From: Paractinoplanes tereljensis
GTDB lineage: Bacteria; Actinomycetota; Actinomycetes; Mycobacteriales; Micromonosporaceae
Reading direction: 5' to 3'
DNA length: 64,000 bases
Assembly: GCF_016862435.1 (NCBI RefSeq)
Contig: NZ_BOMY01000022.1
Location: forward strand, 186,001-250,000
Program-made: the position numbers and the translations under genes
In this document: in pieces, positions 40,790 to 50,347 of the stretch
Numbering within the stretch: position 1 is the first letter of the stretch
Layout: each line of letters opens with the position of its first letter
The notes under the pieces: generated by a model
Database searches by the model: none
Seen by the model: only the letters and a program-made list of their open reading frames with translations
What the model was told of the DNA's origin: nothing

Positions 40790-42100
40790 GTGGGAAAGAA
40801 CAGCCGGGAGCGGCTCAAAGCCAAGCGGAAGGCCGGTGATCCACTGGGGATCTTCAGGGTGCCGGGCCTTCCGGACCAGCGCCAGGTCGCCGAGCGGCTG
40901 ATCGACGAAGCACTCGGTGCTCGGCACCACCGGCAGGTGGATGCCTTCGAGGACCGACTCGACCTGCTCGCGGAAGGCACCGGTGGCCCGGCGGGAGTGC
41001 AGGTGGTGAACCGGGCGCTGTTCGGGCGCCTGCTCCAGGAGGTCGCCAATGCGTGGCGGCGGGGCTGGGAGCCGGCCGAGATCGTCCGGGCGGTTCGCCG
41101 GGACGGCTCGGCGGGGCACGGCCGGCTTGTCACCGACGTCATCGCGGCCCGGCTGCGGGAGTTTCCGGCCGCTTCCGTCCCGCCGCGCTGGCAGGTGCAG
41201 CTGGCCGCGCTCGACGCGGTCGTGTGGTGGGAGCACGACGACCTGTTCCCGTCGCTCTGGGGTGCGCGGCACAGTGTCGACCGGACCACGACGGTCCAGA
41301 CGATGATCGACGTGTTGCTGGTGCTGCTGACGATGATGCCGGTCGAGCCGGCCGGGCCGCTGCCCGGCGACCCGCAGCCCGTCGTGGCCGACGCCGGCCG
41401 GCTCGACCAGCGCATGCTCGACCGGGTGCGGGCTCTGCTGGCGAAGGCCGAGTCGACCGACTTCCCGGAGGAGGCGGAGGCCTACACCGCCAAGGCGCAG
41501 GAGTTGATGACCCGGCATCGCATCGACCACGCGCTGCTGGCCGCCCGGTCGGGTGCGCGTGATCGGCCGGCCACCCGGCGCGTCGCGGTCGACAATCCGT
41601 ACGAGATGCCGAAATCGCTGCTGCTGCAGGTGGTCGCCGAGGCCAACAGCTGCCGGGCGGTGTGGATGAAACGGATCGGCCTGGTCAGCGTCATCGGTTT
41701 CGCGCCCGATCTGGACGCCACCGAGCTGCTGTTCACGTCCCTGCTGGTGCAGGCGACCAGGGCGATGACCGGGTCCGGTTCGCGCACCGACGCATACGGC
41801 CGCAGCACCACCCGGTCCTTCCGGCAGTCGTTCCTGACCTCCTACGCCCACCGCATCGGCGAACGGCTAACCACCGCGTCGGACGAGGTCACCGAGGCGG
41901 CCGCCGCCGCGGAGACGGGCCGGGAGCTGCTGCCGGTGCTCGCGGCCCGCACCGAGGCGGTCCGCGAGGCCGTCGCCGAGCAGTTCCCGGAGATGACGAC
42001 CGTCCCGGCCGCCGCCAGCAACCACGAGGGCTGGGCGGCGGGCCGGGCCGCCGCCGACCGCGCGGTCCTGAACGGACGGGACGAACTCAGCAACCGGTGA
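40790..42100 (+). CDS. DUF2786-domain protein
   Basis: The 436-residue protein has a basic N-terminus (GKNSRERLKAKRKAGD), a helical region and a DUF2786 segment at about 205-250 (RVRALLAKAESTDFPEEAEAYTAKAQ followed by ELMTRHRID). This segment is typical of phage and bacterial proteins of unknown function. The C-terminal half includes a helical part ending TSYAHRIGERLTTASDEV. No function is known. It is 91 bases upstream of the helicase gene on the same strand and may be co-transcribed with it. Confidence 0.82.
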   Translation: MGKNSRERLKAKRKAGDPLGIFRVPGLPDQRQVAERLIDEALGARHHRQVDAFEDRLDLLAEGTGGPAGVQVVNRALFGRLLQEVANAWRRGWEPAEIVRAVRRDGSAGHGRLVTDVIAARLREFPAASVPPRWQVQLAALDAVVWWEHDDLFPSLWGARHSVDRTTTVQTMIDVLLVLLTMMPVEPAGPLPGDPQPVVADAGRLDQRMLDRVRALLAKAESTDFPEEAEAYTAKAQELMTRHRIDHALLAARSGARDRPATRRVAVDNPYEMPKSLLLQVVAEANSCRAVWMKRIGLVSVIGFAPDLDATELLFTSLLVQATRAMTGSGSRTDAYGRSTTRSFRQSFLTSYAHRIGERLTTASDEVTEAAAAAETGRELLPVLAARTEAVREAVAEQFPEMTTVPAAASNHEGWAAGRAAADRAVLNGRDELSNR

Positions 42101-42191
42101 CACCGGTCCCACCGTCGCGCACGATCGGATGACGGGCTTCTCCTGGTGAGTTGATCGCTCGCTACTCTGCGAGCAGAGACTTGGAGGGGCT

Positions 42192-45100
42192 TTGGCACGT
42201 TTGGTTCTGACCGATGAGGAAGCAGCCATCTGCGAGGCCGTCGGCGTGCGAACGTTCGTCGAGGCCAGAGCATCGCTCGCCCGAGGCGAGGTGACCGACG
42301 CGCGGTGGGACGGGCCACGGCGGCGGGCGTCCGGACTGGTGCACGGGCCGGTCTCCGGCCGGGTGCGGGCCTCGGTGGTCATCGGGCCGGACGGCACCGT
42401 GAAGAGCATCGACGGCACCTGTGCCTGCATGTTCGCGCCCGCCTGTGATCACCCGGTGGCGGTGGTGCTGGCCGCCGGCATGAGTGCTCCGGAGCAAATC
42501 GCCGCCCGTTCCTGGGAGTCGGCCCTGACCTCGCTCGTCGGGGACACCGCTTCCGCGGGACGCGCGAGCAGCGCCGAGGTGGGCCTGCAGTTCGAGCTCG
42601 AGACCGATCCGCGACGGCTGGCTCTGCGGCCGGTCGTGCCGGGACAGACCGGCTGGGTTCGCGGTGGCATCCACTGGCAGTCGCTGGACTACGTGGTACA
42701 CAGCCAGTCGCCGCACACCCAGCAGCACGTGGCGCTGCTTCAAGAGTTGCGGTCGCAGGTGTACGGCTCCCCCCGCGGCATGTACCAGTACGGGTACAAC
42801 AACCGGGTCATCTACCTGGACAAGTCGCCGAGCCGGCGGGTGTGGGACATCCTGCGCGAAGCTCAGGACGCGGGGCTCCCGCTGGTCTACGTGGGAAAGG
42901 GCGCGGCGCCGGTGGTGGTGCGGTCCGAGCCGGTCCGGTTCTCGGTACGCGCCGATCGCGATTCGGCCGACCTGCGGTTACGGCCGGTTCTCACCGACGG
43001 CGCCGCCACGCTCGACCCGGACCGGCTGATGCTGATCGGGGAACCGGCACACGGTGTCGCGTGGTGGGCGGACGGGCCGAAAGGAGCGCGGCGGTCGTTA
43101 CGGCTGGCGCCCACCGCGCGGCCGATAACCGCGGAGGCGGCGTTGGCGCTGGCCGCTCCGGCGATCGTCGTTCCCGCCGAGGAGGAGCAGCGGTTCCTGC
43201 GTCAGTACTACCCGGGTCTGGCACGTGCGGCCGAGGTCGTGGCGATCGGTGACTCGGTGCAGCTGCCGGACCTCGACCGGGCGACGCTGACGATGACCGC
43301 GGACCGGCTTCCTGGGCACCGCATGTCGGTGACGTGGGACTGGGTGACGTCGATCGGGACAGACGAGCACCGGGAGCCGCTGAACAGCGGCCTCGACCTG
43401 ACGGCCGTACGGGCCCGGACGCTTCGGGCGGCGACCGCCGCGGTCACCGGACCGGCGTACGGGTTGACGGAATCGACGCCGGACGGCCCTCGCCTGCTCA
43501 GCCGGGCCGTTGTTGCCGGCGATGCCATGCTTCGCCTGCTCCGTGAGGTCTTCCCGCGTCTGGCCGATGTTCCCGACGTCAAGCTCGAGCTTCGGCTCGA
43601 CGACGACGGCCCGGACTACGTCGAGGAGACCGAAGCGCCAATCATCTCGTTCGCCGGCGCGGACGGCGATGCGGGAGACGGCCAGCCCGACTGGTTCGAC
43701 CTCGCGGTCCGGGTGACGGTCGGCGGGGAACAGGTCAACTTCCAGGATCTCTTCATCGCGCTGGCCGCCGAACAGGAGTTCCTGATCCTGCCGAGCGGGC
43801 GGTACTTCACACTCGACCGGCCGGAGTTCCGGCAGTTGTCCGACCTGATCGCCGAGGCTCGTGCCCTGCACGACGCCCCGGCCGGCGTCATGCGGGTCGG
43901 CCGCTTCCAAGCCGGCGTGTGGGCGGAACTGGCCGAGTTGGGGGAAGTCTCCGGTCAGGCGGCGAGCTGGCAGGAGTCGGTGCGGGCGTTGTACGAGGCC
44001 GGTACCGGACCGGCGTGCCCGGTACCGGCGAGCTTGAATGCCACCCTCCGCGACTACCAGAACGACGGTTTCCAGTGGCTCGCCGCGCTCTACCGGCATC
44101 GCCTCGGCGGTGTGCTGGCCGATGACATGGGACTGGGCAAGACAGTGCAGACGCTCGCGCTGGTAGGCCACGCGGTGGACGAAGGCCGGACGGACGCGCC
44201 GTTCCTGGTGGTCGCGCCGGCGAGCGTGGTCGGGAACTGGGCCGCCGAGGCTGCCCGATTCATCCCGGACCTGGAGGTACGCACGATCCAGCAGACCGAT
44301 GCCCGCCGCGCCGACACTCTGGCGGATGCGGTTGCGGGCGCTCAGCTGGTGGTCACCTCGTACACGCTGTTTCGTCTGGAGTACGACGCGTACGCGGCTC
44401 TGCCCTGGGCGGGGTTGATCTTGGATGAGGCGCAGTTCGTCAAGAACGCGGCGTCGCAGGCCCATCTTTGCGCGAAGCGGTTGCCGGTCGATTTCAAGCT
44501 GGCCGTCACCGGCACACCGCTGGAGAACCACCTGGGTGAGCTGTGGGCGCTGCTGTCCATCACCGCGCCCGGGCTGCTGTCCCGGCTCGATCGTTTCACC
44601 GATTACTACCGCCGGCCGATCGAGCAGGGCCACGATCAGGAACGGCTGGCCCAGCTGCGGCGCCGCATCCGGCCTCTCATGTTGCGACGGCGGAAGTCGG
44701 AGGTCGCCGGGGAACTCCCGGCCAAGCAGGAGCAGGTCATCGAGCTGGACCTCAACCCGCGGCATCGCCGGATCTATCAGACCTACCTGCAGCGGGAACG
44801 GCAAAAAGTACTCGGCCTCCTGGGTGACCTGCAGGGGAACCGCTTCGAGATCTTCCGATCGCTGACCCTGCTGCGCCAGGCCAGCCTGGACGTGAGCCTG
44901 GTCGATCCGCAACGCCAGGCCGTCCCGTCGACCAAACTGGACGCGCTTGCCGAACGGGTCGCCGACATCGTGGCCGAAGGACACCGGATTCTGGTGTTCA
45001 GCCAGTTCACCCGTTTCCTAGGGTCCGCCCGGCAGAGGCTGGAGAACGCCGGGATCGCCTGCTCCTACCTGGACGGCAAGACGACCCGCCGGGCCAAGGT

Positions 45101-45431
45101 GATCGCTGACTTCAAGGCCGGGACCACACCGGTGTTCCTGATCAGCTTGAAGTCCGGTGGCTTCGGCCTCAACCTGACCGAGGCCGATTACTGCATCATG
45201 CTGGACCCGTGGTGGAATCCCGCGACCGAGGCACAGGCCACCGACCGGGTCCATCGAATCGGCCAGACGCGCAAGGTCATGGTCTACCGACTCGTCGCCA
45301 GGAACACCATCGAGGAGAAGGTGATGGCGTTGCAGGCGAAGAAGGCCGAGCTGTTCAGCAGCGTTCTCGACGGTGGAGAGTTCGCCTCCGCGGCGCTGAC
45401 CGCGGAGGACATCCGAAGCCTCCTCGACTAG
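42192..45431 (+). CDS. SWIM zinc-finger SNF2-family helicase
   Basis: The 1079-residue protein has an N-terminal SWIM finger (CxCx5CxH at Cys77, Cys79, Cys85, His87), a long middle region and a C-terminal SNF2 ATPase. The helicase motifs are ADDMGLGKTVQ (about 643-653), LILDEAQFVKN (about 743), TGTPLENHLGELW, VFSQFTRFL, GGFGLNLTEADYC and DRVHRIGQTR. It is a HepA/RapA-type remodeller of nucleic acid-protein complexes. The start is TTG at 42192, with GGAGGGG five bases upstream. Two rare TTA codons (42978 and 43098) are present. The 105 bases after it hold nothing that I can name. Confidence 0.94.
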   Translation: MARLVLTDEEAAICEAVGVRTFVEARASLARGEVTDARWDGPRRRASGLVHGPVSGRVRASVVIGPDGTVKSIDGTCACMFAPACDHPVAVVLAAGMSAPEQIAARSWESALTSLVGDTASAGRASSAEVGLQFELETDPRRLALRPVVPGQTGWVRGGIHWQSLDYVVHSQSPHTQQHVALLQELRSQVYGSPRGMYQYGYNNRVIYLDKSPSRRVWDILREAQDAGLPLVYVGKGAAPVVVRSEPVRFSVRADRDSADLRLRPVLTDGAATLDPDRLMLIGEPAHGVAWWADGPKGARRSLRLAPTARPITAEAALALAAPAIVVPAEEEQRFLRQYYPGLARAAEVVAIGDSVQLPDLDRATLTMTADRLPGHRMSVTWDWVTSIGTDEHREPLNSGLDLTAVRARTLRAATAAVTGPAYGLTESTPDGPRLLSRAVVAGDAMLRLLREVFPRLADVPDVKLELRLDDDGPDYVEETEAPIISFAGADGDAGDGQPDWFDLAVRVTVGGEQVNFQDLFIALAAEQEFLILPSGRYFTLDRPEFRQLSDLIAEARALHDAPAGVMRVGRFQAGVWAELAELGEVSGQAASWQESVRALYEAGTGPACPVPASLNATLRDYQNDGFQWLAALYRHRLGGVLADDMGLGKTVQTLALVGHAVDEGRTDAPFLVVAPASVVGNWAAEAARFIPDLEVRTIQQTDARRADTLADAVAGAQLVVTSYTLFRLEYDAYAALPWAGLILDEAQFVKNAASQAHLCAKRLPVDFKLAVTGTPLENHLGELWALLSITAPGLLSRLDRFTDYYRRPIEQGHDQERLAQLRRRIRPLMLRRRKSEVAGELPAKQEQVIELDLNPRHRRIYQTYLQRERQKVLGLLGDLQGNRFEIFRSLTLLRQASLDVSLVDPQRQAVPSTKLDALAERVADIVAEGHRILVFSQFTRFLGSARQRLENAGIACSYLDGKTTRRAKVIADFKAGTTPVFLISLKSGGFGLNLTEADYCIMLDPWWNPATEAQATDRVHRIGQTRKVMVYRLVARNTIEEKVMALQAKKAELFSSVLDGGEFASAALTAEDIRSLLD

Positions 45432-45536
45432 CGGTCGGCCAGTTCGTAGCTGCGCCGGACCGGGGTGATGTAGACCGACGCTAGGCAGCCGATGTGGAGA
45501 AAGGGTGGGCACGCGACGCGAGTTCTGTGGAGGACG

Positions 45537-46928
45537 TCAGCTGTCGAAGCCGACCCCGAAGTGGTCGAGCAGCCGCAGCCACGCGCCGCGCCGGCCGCCG
45601 TTCTCGTCGGCCCGGATCATCTGGTGCCGGGTGAGCGCCACCACCGGCCAGCGCAGCGGCTCCGGCGGGAACGGCACCCCGCGCCGGCGCACCATGGCCA
45701 GCTCGGTCAGCTCGGACGGCTCGCCGCGCAGCAGGTCGAGCGCCACCCGCGCACCGAACCGGGAGGACGCCACGCCCAGGCCGGTGTAGCCGACCGCGTA
45801 CGCCACCCGGCCGCCGTGCGCGGTGCCGAAGATCGGCGTGAACCGGCTTGTCGAGTCGATCACCCCGCCCCACCGGTGGGTGAAGCGCAGCCCGTCGAGC
45901 TGCGGGAACGTCGCGAAGAACTGCCGGGCCAGCAGCTCATGGGTGGCCCGGCGCTGCTCGTACTCGGGGCGGACCTGGCCGCCGAAGTGGTAGATCGCGT
46001 CGTAGCCGCCCCACAGGATCCGCCCGTCCGCGGTCGGCCGGTAGTAGTGGAACTGGTTGCCGTTGTCGGTGAGCCCCTGCCGTTCGGCCCAGCCGATCGA
46101 CGCCCACTGCGCGTCCGACAGCGGCTCGGTGACCAGCACGTGGTCGTAGACCGGCAGCACCCACGGGCGGATCCGGCGCAGCGGGGACGGGAACGCGTTC
46201 GTGGCGACCAGCACCTTCCCGGCGCGTACCGGACCGCTCGGCGTACGCAACTGCAGGCCGCCGCCGGAGCGCCGGAGCCCGGCCACCGGGGATCGGTCGA
46301 ACCGCCGCACGCCGAGCGTGTCGGCCAGCCGGGCCAGGCCGAAGACCAGCGCGGCCGGGTCGACCAGTCCGCCCGACTCGTGGATGCGCAGCCCACCCAG
46401 GTAGGTGGGCGAATGCACGCCGGCCCGGGCCTGCTCGGCGTCCAGCAGGGTGACCCGGTCGCCGAGCTCCCGGTGCGCGCCGGCCAGCCCGGCCAGTTCG
46501 CCGAGGTGGTGCGGGGCCAGCGCGAACGTGGTCTTGCCGACCAGCCGCAGGTCGGCCTCGATGCCGTGGTCGGCGACCGTCTTGGCGATCTCGGCGAGGT
46601 TGCGCCGGCCGAGCTCGACCAGCCGGGGGAAGTCGGCGGGCCAGCGGGCCCGGCCGTGGCCCAGGCCGTGGGTGAGCGATTCGCTGAGGAACCCGCCGTT
46701 GCGGCCGGACGCGCCGTAGCCGACGTGCCGCGCCTCCAGGAGCAGCACGTCCGCGTCCGGATCGTCCAGCTTCGCCTGCACGGCCGCCCACAGTCCGGTG
46801 AAGCCACCGCCGGCGATCACCAGGTCGGCGCTGGCTCCGGCGGGCACCGGCGGCCGGGGTTCGGGGGCGTCGGGCCGGTCGGTCCAGAAGACCGCGGGCT
46901 GGGCGTCCGCGAGCGAACGGGCGATCAC
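45537..46928 (-). CDS. FAD-dependent amine oxidoreductase, PuuB/DadA-like
   Basis: The 463-residue protein has a dinucleotide-binding start (DLVIAGGGFTGLWAAVQAK) and GYGASGRNGGF, which is typical of gamma-glutamylputrescine oxidase-like DAO enzymes. The C-terminal part has HRWGGVIDSTSRFTPIFG and a GYTGLGVASSRFGA flavin loop. The neighbouring polyamine-type ABC transporter supports a role in oxidising putrescine derivatives, though that is inference. Its GTG start overlaps the stop of a 29-codon upstream frame. Confidence 0.87.
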   Translation of the reverse strand: MIARSLADAQPAVFWTDRPDAPEPRPPVPAGASADLVIAGGGFTGLWAAVQAKLDDPDADVLLLEARHVGYGASGRNGGFLSESLTHGLGHGRARWPADFPRLVELGRRNLAEIAKTVADHGIEADLRLVGKTTFALAPHHLGELAGLAGAHRELGDRVTLLDAEQARAGVHSPTYLGGLRIHESGGLVDPAALVFGLARLADTLGVRRFDRSPVAGLRRSGGGLQLRTPSGPVRAGKVLVATNAFPSPLRRIRPWVLPVYDHVLVTEPLSDAQWASIGWAERQGLTDNGNQFHYYRPTADGRILWGGYDAIYHFGGQVRPEYEQRRATHELLARQFFATFPQLDGLRFTHRWGGVIDSTSRFTPIFGTAHGGRVAYAVGYTGLGVASSRFGARVALDLLRGEPSELTELAMVRRRGVPFPPEPLRWPVVALTRHQMIRADENGGRRGAWLRLLDHFGVGFDS

Positions 46929-47014
46929 GCCGGTCCTTCGATCAGGATGCAGTCGTTCGTCCGGCCAGGGGGCCTCTCGAGCAGCGAGAGTATGGTCAGA
47001 TTGCGTTCGGACAT
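46925..47014 (-). CDS. 29-residue upstream peptide coupled to the FAD oxidase
   Basis: ATG at 47014 has GGAG at six bases and opens a frame of 29 codons (product begins MSERNLTILSLLERP). Its TGA overlaps the GTG start of the FAD oxidase, so ribosomes could pass straight on. It may be a regulatory leader peptide, a small partner, or the remnant of a longer gene. I do not recognise it. Confidence 0.45.
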   Translation of the reverse strand: MSERNLTILSLLERPPGRTNDCILIEGPA

Positions 47015-47037
47015 GAGCGCTCCATCCGGGCTCGGAT

Positions 47038-47054
47038 CTGAATCTGAATTCAAA
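47038..47054. promoter_or_regulatory. Candidate TetR operator before the oxidase/tetR pair
   Basis: CTGAATCTGAATTCAAA lies between the divergent oxidase leader frame and the tetR gene. On the opposite strand, before potD, the 17-base sequence at 51576-51592 keeps the same CTGAA-N6-TTCAAA frame (11 of 17 bases). The shared site suggests that one regulator controls all three transcripts. Confidence 0.5.
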
Positions 47055-47065
47055 CAGGCAGGACG

Positions 47066-47695
47066 ATGACGACTCCCCGTAAGCGCCGCGCCGACCGCCA
47101 GCAGGACCTGATCGAGGCGGCCCGCCGCGCGATGGTGCTGCACGGCACCGACGGCGTACACCTCAAGCAGGTCGCGGCCGAGGCCGGCCTGACCTCCGGC
47201 GCGGTGCTCTACCACTACTCCGACCTGCAGGACCTGCTGCTCGACGCGCACCACGCCGGGATGGAGCGGTTCTACGAGCACCGGGTCAAGCAGATCGCCG
47301 AGGTCGACGACCCGGTCGAGAAACTGGTGGTGACCGTCCGCTCCGGGCTGCCGTCCGGTTCGGACGACACCGACGTGCGCCTGCTGTGCGAGCTGGGTGG
47401 CGCGGCCGGCCGCAACCGGGTCTACGCCGCCCTGCTCACCACGCTCTTCGACCGTCAGGTGTCGATGTACCAGACGATCCTGGAGTCCGGGGTGCTGCAG
47501 GGCGTGTTCACCCTGGCCGACCACCCGGTCACCATCGGCCGCAACCTGGTGGCCCTCGAAGACGCCTACGGCTACCGGATCGTGGCCCGGCATCCGAGCA
47601 TCGGCGTCGCCGAGGCGGAGGAGCTGATTCTGAGCTACGCACGCGGGATGACCGGCAATCCATTGCAGGTCAAGCGGCGGCGGACGCGGCGCTGA
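47066..47695 (+). CDS. TetR-family regulator of the polyamine-type locus
   Basis: The 209-residue protein has a TetR helix-turn-helix (VHLKQVAAEAGLTSGAVLYHYSD) and a helical ligand domain. It is divergent from the FAD oxidase and convergent with the pot-like operon, whose end it overlaps by 26 bases. It belongs to the group of TetR proteins often found beside polyamine transport and oxidation genes. A candidate operator lies 12 bases before its start. Confidence 0.9.
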   Translation: MTTPRKRRADRQQDLIEAARRAMVLHGTDGVHLKQVAAEAGLTSGAVLYHYSDLQDLLLDAHHAGMERFYEHRVKQIAEVDDPVEKLVVTVRSGLPSGSDDTDVRLLCELGGAAGRNRVYAALLTTLFDRQVSMYQTILESGVLQGVFTLADHPVTIGRNLVALEDAYGYRIVARHPSIGVAEAEELILSYARGMTGNPLQVKRRRTRR

Positions 47696-48746
47696 CGGCC
47701 GGCGGGATCAGAACCGCCTCGGCCTCCCCCCAACCAAGATCAACGGCCTGATCCGGTACGAAGCCCGGCGCGCCCGGCCGCTGCACCTGGACCGGCTTCT
47801 CCCGGCCGGGCACCCGCACCGCGAACCGCGACGTGCCGCCGTAGAAGCTGACGTCCAGCACCGTCCCGCGCAGCACGGCGTCGTCGAGGCCGGTGCCGAT
47901 CCGGATCTGCTCCGGCCGCACCGCCAGCACCGCGGCATCCCCGGTGGCGACGATGTCGGGGACGCTCGGCGTACCGGGCAACAGGCTGCCGGCCAGCAGG
48001 CCACCCTTCACCGCCGTACCGTCGAAGAAGTTGTTCCCGCCGATGAAATCGGCGACGAAGTGCGTGCGGGGCGCGCCGTAGAGGGCGACCGGGGTGTCGA
48101 TCTGCTCGACCCGGCCGTGGTTGAGCACCGCGATCCGGTCGGCCATCGACATCGCCTCCTCCTGGTCGTGGGTGACCACCGCGAAGGTGATGCCCACCTC
48201 GTGCTGCAGCTGCTTGAGCCAGAGCTGCATCTCGGCCCGCACCTTGCGGTCCAGCGCGGACAGCGGCTCGTCGAGCAGCAGCAGCCGGGGCCGTTTCACG
48301 ATCGCCCGGGCCAGCGCGACCCGCTGGCGTTGCCCGCCGGAGAGCTGGTGCGGGCGGCGTTTCGCGGCGCCGGCCAGGCCGACCCGGTCGAGCACCTCGC
48401 CGACCCGCTCGCGGATCTCGGCCCGGCCGGCCTTCTCCCGCTCCAGGCCGTACGCGACGTTCTTCTCGATGCTCAGGTGCGGGAAGAGCGCGTACGACTG
48501 GAACATCAGGTTGACCGGCCGGCGGTGGGCCGGGATCGCGGTCAGGTCGTCGCCGCCCAGGGTGACCGTGCCGGCGTCCGGCGATTCGAACCCGGCCAGG
48601 ATCCGCAGCAGCGTGGTCTTGCCGCAGCCGCTCGGGCCGAGCAGCGCGAAGAACTCGCCCTCCCGGATGTCGAGCGAGACCCCGTCGAGGGCGGTCACGT
48701 CGCCGAAACTGCGGCGTACGTCGGTGATCGTCAGCAGGGAGGTCAT
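47670..48746 (-). CDS. potA: Spermidine/putrescine-type ABC transporter ATP-binding protein
   Basis: The 358-residue protein has Walker A (LLGPSGCGKTTLL), the Q-loop in FQSYALFPH, the signature LSGGQRQRVALARA, Walker B (LLLLDEPLSALD) and the H-loop VTHDQEEAM. A C-terminal TOBE domain follows. The FQSYALFPH and PAHRRPVNLMFQ patterns are typical of the PotA/polyamine branch. Its ATG overlaps the stop of the permease gene by four bases. It is the last gene of the potD-B-C-A operon. Confidence 0.93.
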   Translation of the reverse strand: MTSLLTITDVRRSFGDVTALDGVSLDIREGEFFALLGPSGCGKTTLLRILAGFESPDAGTVTLGGDDLTAIPAHRRPVNLMFQSYALFPHLSIEKNVAYGLEREKAGRAEIRERVGEVLDRVGLAGAAKRRPHQLSGGQRQRVALARAIVKRPRLLLLDEPLSALDRKVRAEMQLWLKQLQHEVGITFAVVTHDQEEAMSMADRIAVLNHGRVEQIDTPVALYGAPRTHFVADFIGGNNFFDGTAVKGGLLAGSLLPGTPSVPDIVATGDAAVLAVRPEQIRIGTGLDDAVLRGTVLDVSFYGGTSRFAVRVPGREKPVQVQRPGAPGFVPDQAVDLGWGEAEAVLIPPAVSAASAAA

Positions 48747-49501
48747 CGGCGCTCCGTCAACCTGGTCAGTCGCTGCACGGCCAGGATCGCGGTGAAGGTG
48801 ACCGCGAGCAAGACCGTGGCGAGGGCGTTGATCTCCGGGGTGACCCCGAAGCGAACCATCGAGTAGATGACGATCGGCAGGGTCGGCGACTGCGGACCGG
48901 CGGTGAAGAAGGCGATCACGAACTCGTCGACCGAGAGGGTGAAGGCCAGCAGCGCGCCGGCCACGATGCCGGGCGCCAGGGTGGGCAGGGTGATCCGCAG
49001 GAACGTGGTCAGCCCGTTCGCACCGAGGTCCCGGGAGGCCTCCTCCAGCGCCGGATCGGAGACCGTCAGGCGGGTACGGACCACGGCGGCGACCGCGGCG
49101 GTGCCGAACACGGCGTGCGCGAGCAGCACCGAGTACAGCCCGAGGGTGAGCTGGATCAGCGAGTAGAACGCGAGCAGCCCGATCGCCATCACGATGTCCG
49201 GCAGGATCACCGGCAGGGTGGCGATCGCGTCCAGGACCTTGGACCGGGTGTGCCGGGCCAGGCCGACCGCGAGCAGGGTGCCCAGCACGGTGGCGATCGC
49301 GGTCGAGCCGGCCGCCACGATCAGGGTGTTCACCAGGCCGGTGCGGATCTCCTGGTCGCCGGCCAGCTCGCCGTACCAGTTCAGGCCGAAGCCACCCCAC
49401 GAGTACGGCGAGTCGCCGGCGTTGAACGACATCGCGACGACGACCAGGATCGGAACCCAGAGGAAGACGTACGTGAACCAGAACGGGATCCTCTTAAGCA
49501 C
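48743..49501 (-). CDS. potC: ABC transporter permease, PotC-like
   Basis: The 252-residue protein has six membrane helices and the cytosolic EAA loop (LEEASRDLGANGLTTFLRITLPTL) that binds the ATPase. It begins with FWFTYVFLWVPILVVVAMSFN, typical of PotC. It overlaps potA by four bases and the potB-like gene by eight, so the operon is tightly coupled. Confidence 0.92.
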   Translation of the reverse strand: MLKRIPFWFTYVFLWVPILVVVAMSFNAGDSPYSWGGFGLNWYGELAGDQEIRTGLVNTLIVAAGSTAIATVLGTLLAVGLARHTRSKVLDAIATLPVILPDIVMAIGLLAFYSLIQLTLGLYSVLLAHAVFGTAAVAAVVRTRLTVSDPALEEASRDLGANGLTTFLRITLPTLAPGIVAGALLAFTLSVDEFVIAFFTAGPQSPTLPIVIYSMVRFGVTPEINALATVLLAVTFTAILAVQRLTRLTERR

Positions 49502-50345
49502 GGTCCGCCCCCTGCAGCCGGCGGCCGCTCCACGCCTGGATCAGCAGCAGCACCGCCAGCATCGCCACCACGGCCAGGGCCAGGGTGGCGCCGAACGGCC
49601 AGTCCCGGGCCTTGAGGAACTGATCGCGCACCAGGTTGCCGACCATCGCGGTGCGGCCGCCGCCGAGCAACTCGGGCACCACGAAGTTGCCCAGGCTGGG
49701 CACGAAGACGAAGACGCAGCCGGTCAGCATGGCCGGCAGGGTCAGCGGCAGGGTGACGGTGAGGAACGCGCGGGCCGGCCGGGCGCCCAGGTTCGCCGCC
49801 GCCTCCAGCAGTTCGTGGTCCTGTTTCTCCAGGGAGGCGTACAGCGGCAGCACCATCAGCGGCAGGTAGCTGTAGAGCAGCCCGGCGATGATGGCCGGTT
49901 TGGTGTACAGCAGTTGCAGCGGCTCATCGACCAGTCCCCAGCCGGTCAGCGCGTCGTTGACCAGGCCGGCCGGGCTGAGCAGGACGATCCAGGCGTACGT
50001 CCGGATCAGGAAGTTGGTCCAGAACGGAAGGACCAGCGCGACCAGCGCGATCGTCTTGGCGCGGGCCGGGAGACGCGCGATGACGTACGCCGTGGGATAG
50101 CCGATCAGCAGCGCGAGCAGGGTGGTCACCCCGGCGATCCACGCCGAGGTGACCAGCACGTCCAGGTAGAGCGGGTCCACGGCCCGGCGGAAGTTCTCCG
50201 TGGTCGGCTCGTAGACCAGGCCGCCGAAGCGACCCCGCTGGAAGATCGTGTAGCTCAGCACCAGCGCCAGCGGCACCACCATCAGCGCGGTCAGGTAGCC
50301 GAGCCCCGGGCCCAGCAGGGTGATTCGCTCCAGCTTCGCCTTCAT
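49494..50345 (-). CDS. potB: ABC transporter permease, PotB-like
   Basis: The 283-residue protein has six membrane helices and the EAA loop (LLEAAANLGARPARAFLTVTLPLTLP). It starts LLGPGLGYLTALMVVPLALVL, as do PotB-type permeases. It overlaps the PotC-like gene by eight bases and follows the binding-protein gene after two bases. Confidence 0.92.
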   Translation of the reverse strand: MKAKLERITLLGPGLGYLTALMVVPLALVLSYTIFQRGRFGGLVYEPTTENFRRAVDPLYLDVLVTSAWIAGVTTLLALLIGYPTAYVIARLPARAKTIALVALVLPFWTNFLIRTYAWIVLLSPAGLVNDALTGWGLVDEPLQLLYTKPAIIAGLLYSYLPLMVLPLYASLEKQDHELLEAAANLGARPARAFLTVTLPLTLPAMLTGCVFVFVPSLGNFVVPELLGGGRTAMVGNLVRDQFLKARDWPFGATLALAVVAMLAVLLLIQAWSGRRLQGADRA

Positions 50346-50347
50346 CG

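Noticed and set aside
43098..44984. A 628-codon minus-strand frame opposite the SNF2 helicase
   Set aside because: All SNF2 motifs are on the plus strand. The antisense frame is a shadow.
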